A DNA stretch of 64,000 nucleotides from Membranipora membranacea (lineage: Eukaryota; Bryozoa; Gymnolaemata; Cheilostomatida; Membraniporidae). The position numbers were made by a program, and so were the translations under genes. The notes beneath the pieces are model-generated. The model worked only from the letters and a program-made list of their open reading frames with translations, was not told the DNA's origin and did not search any database. The stretch is taken from positions 10,540,001-10,604,000 of the forward strand of contig OU612072.1 of the NCBI GenBank assembly GCA_914767715.1. Reading direction: 5' to 3'. Shown piece by piece: positions 59,289 through 64,000 of the stretch; within the stretch, counting starts at the first letter, position 1; every line of letters begins with the position of its first letter.

Positions 59289-60184
59289 TTAAAGTCCGCT
59301 AACCTCGTTTTGACAACTTTCATCCCTTTCGCTTACACAAAAATCAATTTTGTTGGTCTGGCAGAGGAGGGTTGAGTAATGCACCACACCCTCAGCATAG
59401 GCTAACTGTCCCTGTAGTAGGGCCTGATCAGCTGTACCTAACTCACACCCCCCTGTAGATATGTAGTAATTGACAGCTTCACATGACTCGGTAGTCCAGC
59501 ATGTTACAACACACTCAGACTCAGAGGTAACTGTTCGCGTGTGTAGAGATAATGAGCTGTTCAGTTTGTTTCTCCAGATACAGAATCCTCTCTCTACACC
59601 AGATTATTCTGAAAAATCATCACTATGTATATTAATCAACGAATATCAATCAGAAATCAAATCAAATAAGATAAGTAAGATTATCATATGTAACTGCCAT
59701 AGGGAATATTTCGCTTTCGATAAATCGTTCAAGCTAGTAATAATTGATGATTTATTTATGAGATTCAGCCAACCAACTTGCAGAATACTTTTATTAGTGT
59801 GAGCTCTGTCAGCATTTAGTAGACATTGGTATTGCAGTTCTTTCTTCTGAAGGTAGTTCTTTAATGTATACAACATTCATTGCCAACTATGATATACCGT
59901 TACCTTAGCCAAATTGAAGATATAATCTGGTTTATTGCGATGAAAGGACTAGAGCAGAACAGTGAAACACACCACCAAACCAATTCATAATTAAGATTAA
60001 AATGAGTACCTGGTGTTGTGTATGTCCATTTTGACAATCTGTTTGACCCCCCCATTGCTTCCACATATCTGTGATGTATTTCCTGGGCATTGCGCGTTAC
60101 ATTGATTGTCACTCATCTGCTGAAGGCTTTCATGATAATGTTAACAGGCGCAAGTTGTCCCTTTTATACCAGCTGTATCAAAAC
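59289..60184 (-). pseudogene. PAN-WSC paralogue, broken
   Basis: Exon 59593-59289 reads a PAN module nearly the same as the last exon of the intact gene (CIWRNKLNSSLSLHT, ESCEAVNYYISTGG) with a C-terminal extension of about 26 residues. Exon 60184-60010 is the second half of a WSC domain (CNAQCPGNTSQICG) but has TAA at 60141-60143 where the CxCG motif should be, and a run of seven G (60047-60053) that puts its end out of phase with the PAN exon. The first WSC half and the leading PAN exons were not found. Probably a partial duplicate of the gene at 52614-56389. Confidence 0.75.
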
Positions 60185-60626
60185 CTGTTGCGGAATAGAA
60201 GGTTGAACCATGCATTAGAATCGCTGAATAGCCTATCCACGTTCTGAAGACTATAACTCATTTACATGGTCTCTTGTTGAATGGAGAGACACGTAGTGGG
60301 TGTTTTTCCCCCGAATGTGATTTTAGGTCGGAGTTCCAGCAAAATCAATATTTGAATGTCTGTGCTAAGCCTGAAGACGACTATTAAGGTCAAGCCTCGC
60401 CAATCACTTTTTTGTGGTTTTATCAATCTACAAGATCAGTGAAGTGTACACGCAAAATTCATCAACTTCATGTCATTGAGTTTCAGCAACAAGCCAAATA
60501 CTCACTATGTCACTATTGTCGATATAAAAATACATTGCAAGTTATTGGAGGTCAGGGTCATCTCAAGCTGTCCGACTCATTCTGATATTGGTAGGTTACA
60601 TAAAGTATCTAACCGGAATTGAAAAT

Positions 60627-60767
60627 GACCCAACCAATCAGACACCTACAAGAAAATGGCCCAACCAATCAGACACCTACATCAAAATGACCCAACCAAT
60701 CAGACACCTACATGAAAATGAATAAACCAATCAGACACCTACATCAAAATGACCCAACCAATCCTTG
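60627..60767. repeat. CCAAT-containing tandem array
   Basis: Four to five units of about 33 bp with the form AAAATGACCCAACCAATCAG then ACACCTACATC. Each unit has CCAAT. Nearly identical units point to recent expansion. Confidence 0.85.
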
Positions 60768-61254
60768 AAGGATACTTTGCACACACTGTCACCAGCCTCT
60801 GCAGCAACAGCCTTGGTAGCAGTATTCTTTGTATGGGTTATAGCAATTGGAATGACACTATGACCTGAAAACCTAGTCCCAACTATGAAAAAAGCTTCGT
60901 ATTTATGAACCTCAGTGCAATTCATTTTAAACAATGTCAGAAAACACTTTGACCTTGCCTGTAATAAATCAAGATTGTCTGAGCTGGCTTTTATAATGTC
61001 TTCTCCAATCACTAGTTGTATGGGGTTAAGTCAATTTTTTTAATTGTGTACTATGTTAATTTTAATGGAACATGTTATTTGACTGGTTTTTAATTCTGGT
61101 CACAAATTTAATTTTATAAAAAAACCGGGTACACTGCATACCAGATGTAACAACTCTTAGTCCTCTTCCATGGTTACAATGTCTGTAGTTTAATGGGTTA
61201 ATACTTCAAATAAAACCGTAATATGGGGTGCCCTTTGTAAAAATTTGTTATGCC

Positions 61255-61620
61255 AATTAAAGCATTGCATATGTGATATGCCAAGTTTTATTCATGGTAT
61301 ACCAACTTTTATATGTTGCATGTCATAATTTATATATTTATACCCTTTTTTCCATGCTATATGCCAATTGTAATGTGTGTTGCATCATCATTCATATGCG
61401 ATATGCTGATATTCATGCATGCTATTCCAACATTCATCCATGATATGCCACCTTTCATACATGACATGTAATAATTTGAGTGTGATATGTTGAAATTCAT
61501 GCATGTCACATCAATATTCATGTTTGCTATGCCAAGATTTCTATTTTTGGTGAGTCATGTATCCCACTTTCTAGTTGTCTTCACTCTTTTATGTTATACC
61601 AACATTTATATGTGATATGT
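61255..61620. repeat. Degenerate ATATGCCAA / TTCATGCATG repeats
   Basis: About 12-15 loosely spaced units of 20-30 bases with GATATGCCAA-like and TTCATGCATG-like words. It looks like an old, eroded minisatellite. Confidence 0.5.
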
Positions 61621-61662
61621 CAACACAAAAATTTATTTGGCATCAAGAATTGTCAGCGAGTC

Positions 61663-61854
61663 AACATGACAGACAATGAGAAGTTATCCACACTTAGCAG
61701 TAGCCTGTGCTCCCACTATAAAGATAATTGCATGTATAATAGAGAGAACGTTAGGCGTGCATTTTCCTCATTCAGTCTCAGCACGGATAGTGTCACCCTT
61801 TCATCAATTTCCTGCAGTGCCACTCAACAACTCCTTGCTTTGATAAGGTCATGA
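61663..61854 (+). CDS. Small ORF of unknown nature
   Basis: ATG at 61666 in a fair context opens 62 codons, Ser-rich (MTDNEKLSTLSSSL, DNCMYNRENV), ending TGA 61852-61854. DNCMYNRE recalls DNCTYSNE in the head of copy C, but that is too short to claim relation. It has no splice donor and could be chance. Confidence 0.25.
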   Translation, partial: NMTDNEKLSTLSSSLCSHYKDNCMYNRENVRRAFSSFSLSTDSVTLSSISCSATQQLLALIRS

Positions 61855-62115
61855 CAAATCACACATTAGGTTTGTGTCAGGTCCCTTGTGGTCTTCCTCA
61901 TTTACCCATGATTTTTGTGTCAATTTTATTACCTTCCTGGTCAGAGTCCAATATGATTGGTGTGATACATATTTAATTTTGTACTGAGTACTGTTACTTA
62001 CTGAGTTACTATACTGGTAAGATTTTTTTTTAGTTGTTAACTCCTACCTAAGCTACTTAAAGTGTGACCACAGGCCCCCTGCAGCCCTGCCACGCTCCCT
62101 AGATGCCCACAGTCG

Positions 62116-62142
62116 GAGTTACAAAAGGCCCTTTTGTAACTC
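62116..62142. repeat. Near-perfect palindrome
   Basis: GAGTTACAAAAGG, one C, then CCTTTTGTAACTC: 13-base arms. A possible small hairpin or transposon end. Confidence 0.7.
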
Positions 62143-62753
62143 TACTGCGCTGTTTTTGCAATGGCCACCCAATAGACCTTACATACATATATATATTTTA
62201 TTGATATTATTATTAGGTCTATGGGCCACCCTCATAGAATTAAATCTTTGCTACCCTAGCTCACTGATTACAGGACTGAATTGATTTATGGTAGTGTTTC
62301 CCAAAATCAGTGTGCTGCCCTAGGGAAAATATATTTAGTTAGGTGCTGCTTGGAAAGCAACATTGAAGTGGGATCCGGGCAGCACAGGCAGGCTTTATCT
62401 CCAGGGGGTTCACTTGACCAAACTGACCCACAAGGGTCAACAGGAAATCCACGTTTTAGGGGCACTTTATAAGCTCACAGGTGCTCTAGAGTGATTTAAA
62501 GAAATAGGGTGCTTTTTCCCAGGTGGACAGAGTATAATAGGTATGAATGTCTATCATCATTGTGCTGTCTCAAAAGACTCACAAAAAGGGTACTGGTTTC
62601 ATATAGGTTGAACGTGAAAAGGGTACCTCCCTGAAATTCTTTCATAGAGTGCTATGGGGGTGTTTCTTGATTTTACTGATGAGCCTAGTGGGTACTTTTC
62701 TGGAGAGTGAACCCCCTGGGGCTTTATCTGGTCACAAAAGTAGAGTTTGCGCT

Positions 62754-62903
62754 GCAGGAGATAATGCAAAAGTCTACTTTGCCACCACGGGACTGGCAAA
62801 AAGAACGGATCCGCCCAATGATTAGTTCATTGGTTCACTGGAAACGCACTTTTGCCTGTCCAATGGGGCCAAAGTAGACCCTTTTCACAATCTCCTGCCG
62901 AGC
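62754..62903. mobile_element. Inverted-repeat MITE candidate
   Basis: CAGGAGATAATGCAAAAGTC plus TACTTTGCC at the left is mirrored by GGCCAAAGTAGACCCTTTTC plus ACAATCTCCTG at the right. Ends are imperfect and no target duplication was settled. The region 62370-63000 around it has a repeat-like feel without coding. Confidence 0.45.
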
Positions 62904-63797
62904 AAAGTCCACTTTGCAGACTAGACGAGAAACAGCCTGCCTAGGCAGGCTGCAGGCTTGCCAACTCCCTCTCACTTATTGGTTGAGTGGATGCCCTTTC
63001 AAACAATAGGATATGCTATGAGATGAGGCTATGATGAGTGTGAATGAGTGAGACTACTTATTGCCCCACTTTAAAAGAACAAGGTTCTCACACCTGATTT
63101 TATATACATGTATGTAAAAGAATGTTATATTACGTATTTCACTCGCCATCCAATTGAATTGCCCCAAATATCACTCCATTACCCCTACCCCTTCAACCGA
63201 GGCTAACAGGTGTGAACCCAAGGTGTCAAGGTCACAGCATACACTATAAAATACTTTACTAATTATAGTTTATTGCCAGTGAGTTTGCTTTGGTTATGGT
63301 AGTCAATTCAACCCTTGTTGTCACCCGTTAATGTTTGACCAACACAACAGAGCAGAGCTGCTTTGCTTGTTTGTTCTTTGCTGATCAAACCAACTGGGAT
63401 CATTTTGTTTATGCCTACATGCATTATGCCTAGTAGATTATGCTTAACCAAGCCTTCAAAGCACAGGACGGTGTGTCTCTCTGGCGTAGAATGTGGAGTT
63501 TGGCCTGCAGAAGTGTATTTAGCCTATGAGGGACTGACAACCGAGTTAGGATTTTAGGCATTAGTATGCATTTCCGAAAGCGGAAGAATTTTGGTCACAA
63601 AAGCCAGCTGACTGGATGACCCAGACTCTCTCATTTCAAAAACTGTTTTCAGTTTTTATCCTAGCTACATCTGGGACTGAGAATTTGGGGAAATGGCATT
63701 GAAGTGGCGTTGATGTCAACTGGCTCATGATGAATTGGTGAGTGTGCTTTGATCAAAATGATGTCACTCTTCATTCACCCAAGATTCGGCTGGATTT

Positions 63798-64000
63798 ATG
63801 CTTGATTTAATATTTGTTAGAGGTACTGCTGATAGTGACGAGGATATAGTGGTCGTATCTGAGCAGCTGGTAGGGAGCAGCAATCGACCGGCAGCTACCA
63901 GCACATCGAGGAGACCAGCCGCAACCAGATCAAGAGTCTCTTCTGGTACCAGCACTCTCAGTGTCTATGGTTTTACAGCTCGTGAAGTCCAAGAAACTGA
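63798..64000 (+). CDS. Partial ORF running off the window
   Basis: ATG 63798 opens a frame that stays open to the edge: MLDLIFVRGTADSDEDIVVV then a Ser/Arg/Thr-rich stretch with a repeated RPAAT. DEDIVVV resembles a SUMO-interacting motif, a weak hint. The frame is open back to 63757, so an upstream exon is possible. Not recognised. Confidence 0.35.
   Translation, partial: MLDLIFVRGTADSDEDIVVVSEQLVGSSNRPAATSTSRRPAATRSRVSSGTSTLSVYGFTAREVQET

Noticed and set aside
60731-61012. 93-codon minus-strand ORF
   Set aside because: Its end lies in the CCAAT tandem array; no motif, signal peptide or splice context.
1-64000. CRISPR arrays, bacterial operons, riboswitches
   Set aside because: Spliced genes and animal domains show a eukaryotic nuclear context; no regular spacer-repeat arrays were seen.

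Overview
The window is eukaryotic nuclear DNA from an invertebrate animal. It is AT-rich, has short GT-AG introns of roughly 0.3-2 kb, carries animal families (RIM-binding-protein SH3 domains, CUB, PAN/apple and WSC domains) and is rich in transposons. A marine or early-branching invertebrate fits, but I cannot name the species or phylum from the sequence.

Layout. Positions 1-12374 hold one degraded Ty3/gypsy-class LTR retroelement on the + strand, with its 5' LTR cut by the window edge. Its order is LTR, PBS, gag, an envelope-like glycoprotein, protease fragment, RT, RNase H, integrase. Between integrase and the 3' LTR lies an intron-containing gene on the opposite strand for a single-pass membrane protein, plus a tandem array of hairpins. 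Positions 12375-14063 and 19927-21653 are two copies of one duplicated segment carrying the 5' end of a membrane-protein gene. Between them are the 3' exons of a RIM-binding-protein gene (14532-19418).

Positions 21000-50300 contain a tandem family of type II membrane proteins on the + strand: short acidic cytoplasmic head, one membrane segment, glycosylated heptad-like stalk exons, C-terminal CUB domain. Copy A (about 13.4-14.0 kb) is a 5' fragment, copy B (21.0-25.4 kb) is disabled in its CUB part, and copies C (29.9-34.5 kb) and D (46.0-48.7 kb) are intact. Between C and D, minus-strand exons of unidentified genes (37.2-39.4 kb) include one with a tyrosine-rich, ITAM-like stretch.

Positions 52.6-56.4 kb (minus strand) encode a complete predicted secreted protein, signal peptide-PAN-PAN-WSC-PAN. 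A broken paralogue lies at 59.3-60.2 kb. The last 4 kb hold repeats and one open frame running off the edge.

Small DNA transposons are scattered throughout: a hAT-type MITE with an 8-bp target duplication and a tRNA-like interior, TTAA-flanked MITEs, and several unassigned inverted-repeat elements. Exon models were built by eye from frame, splice sites and phase continuity. Family names come from motif recognition, not database searches.
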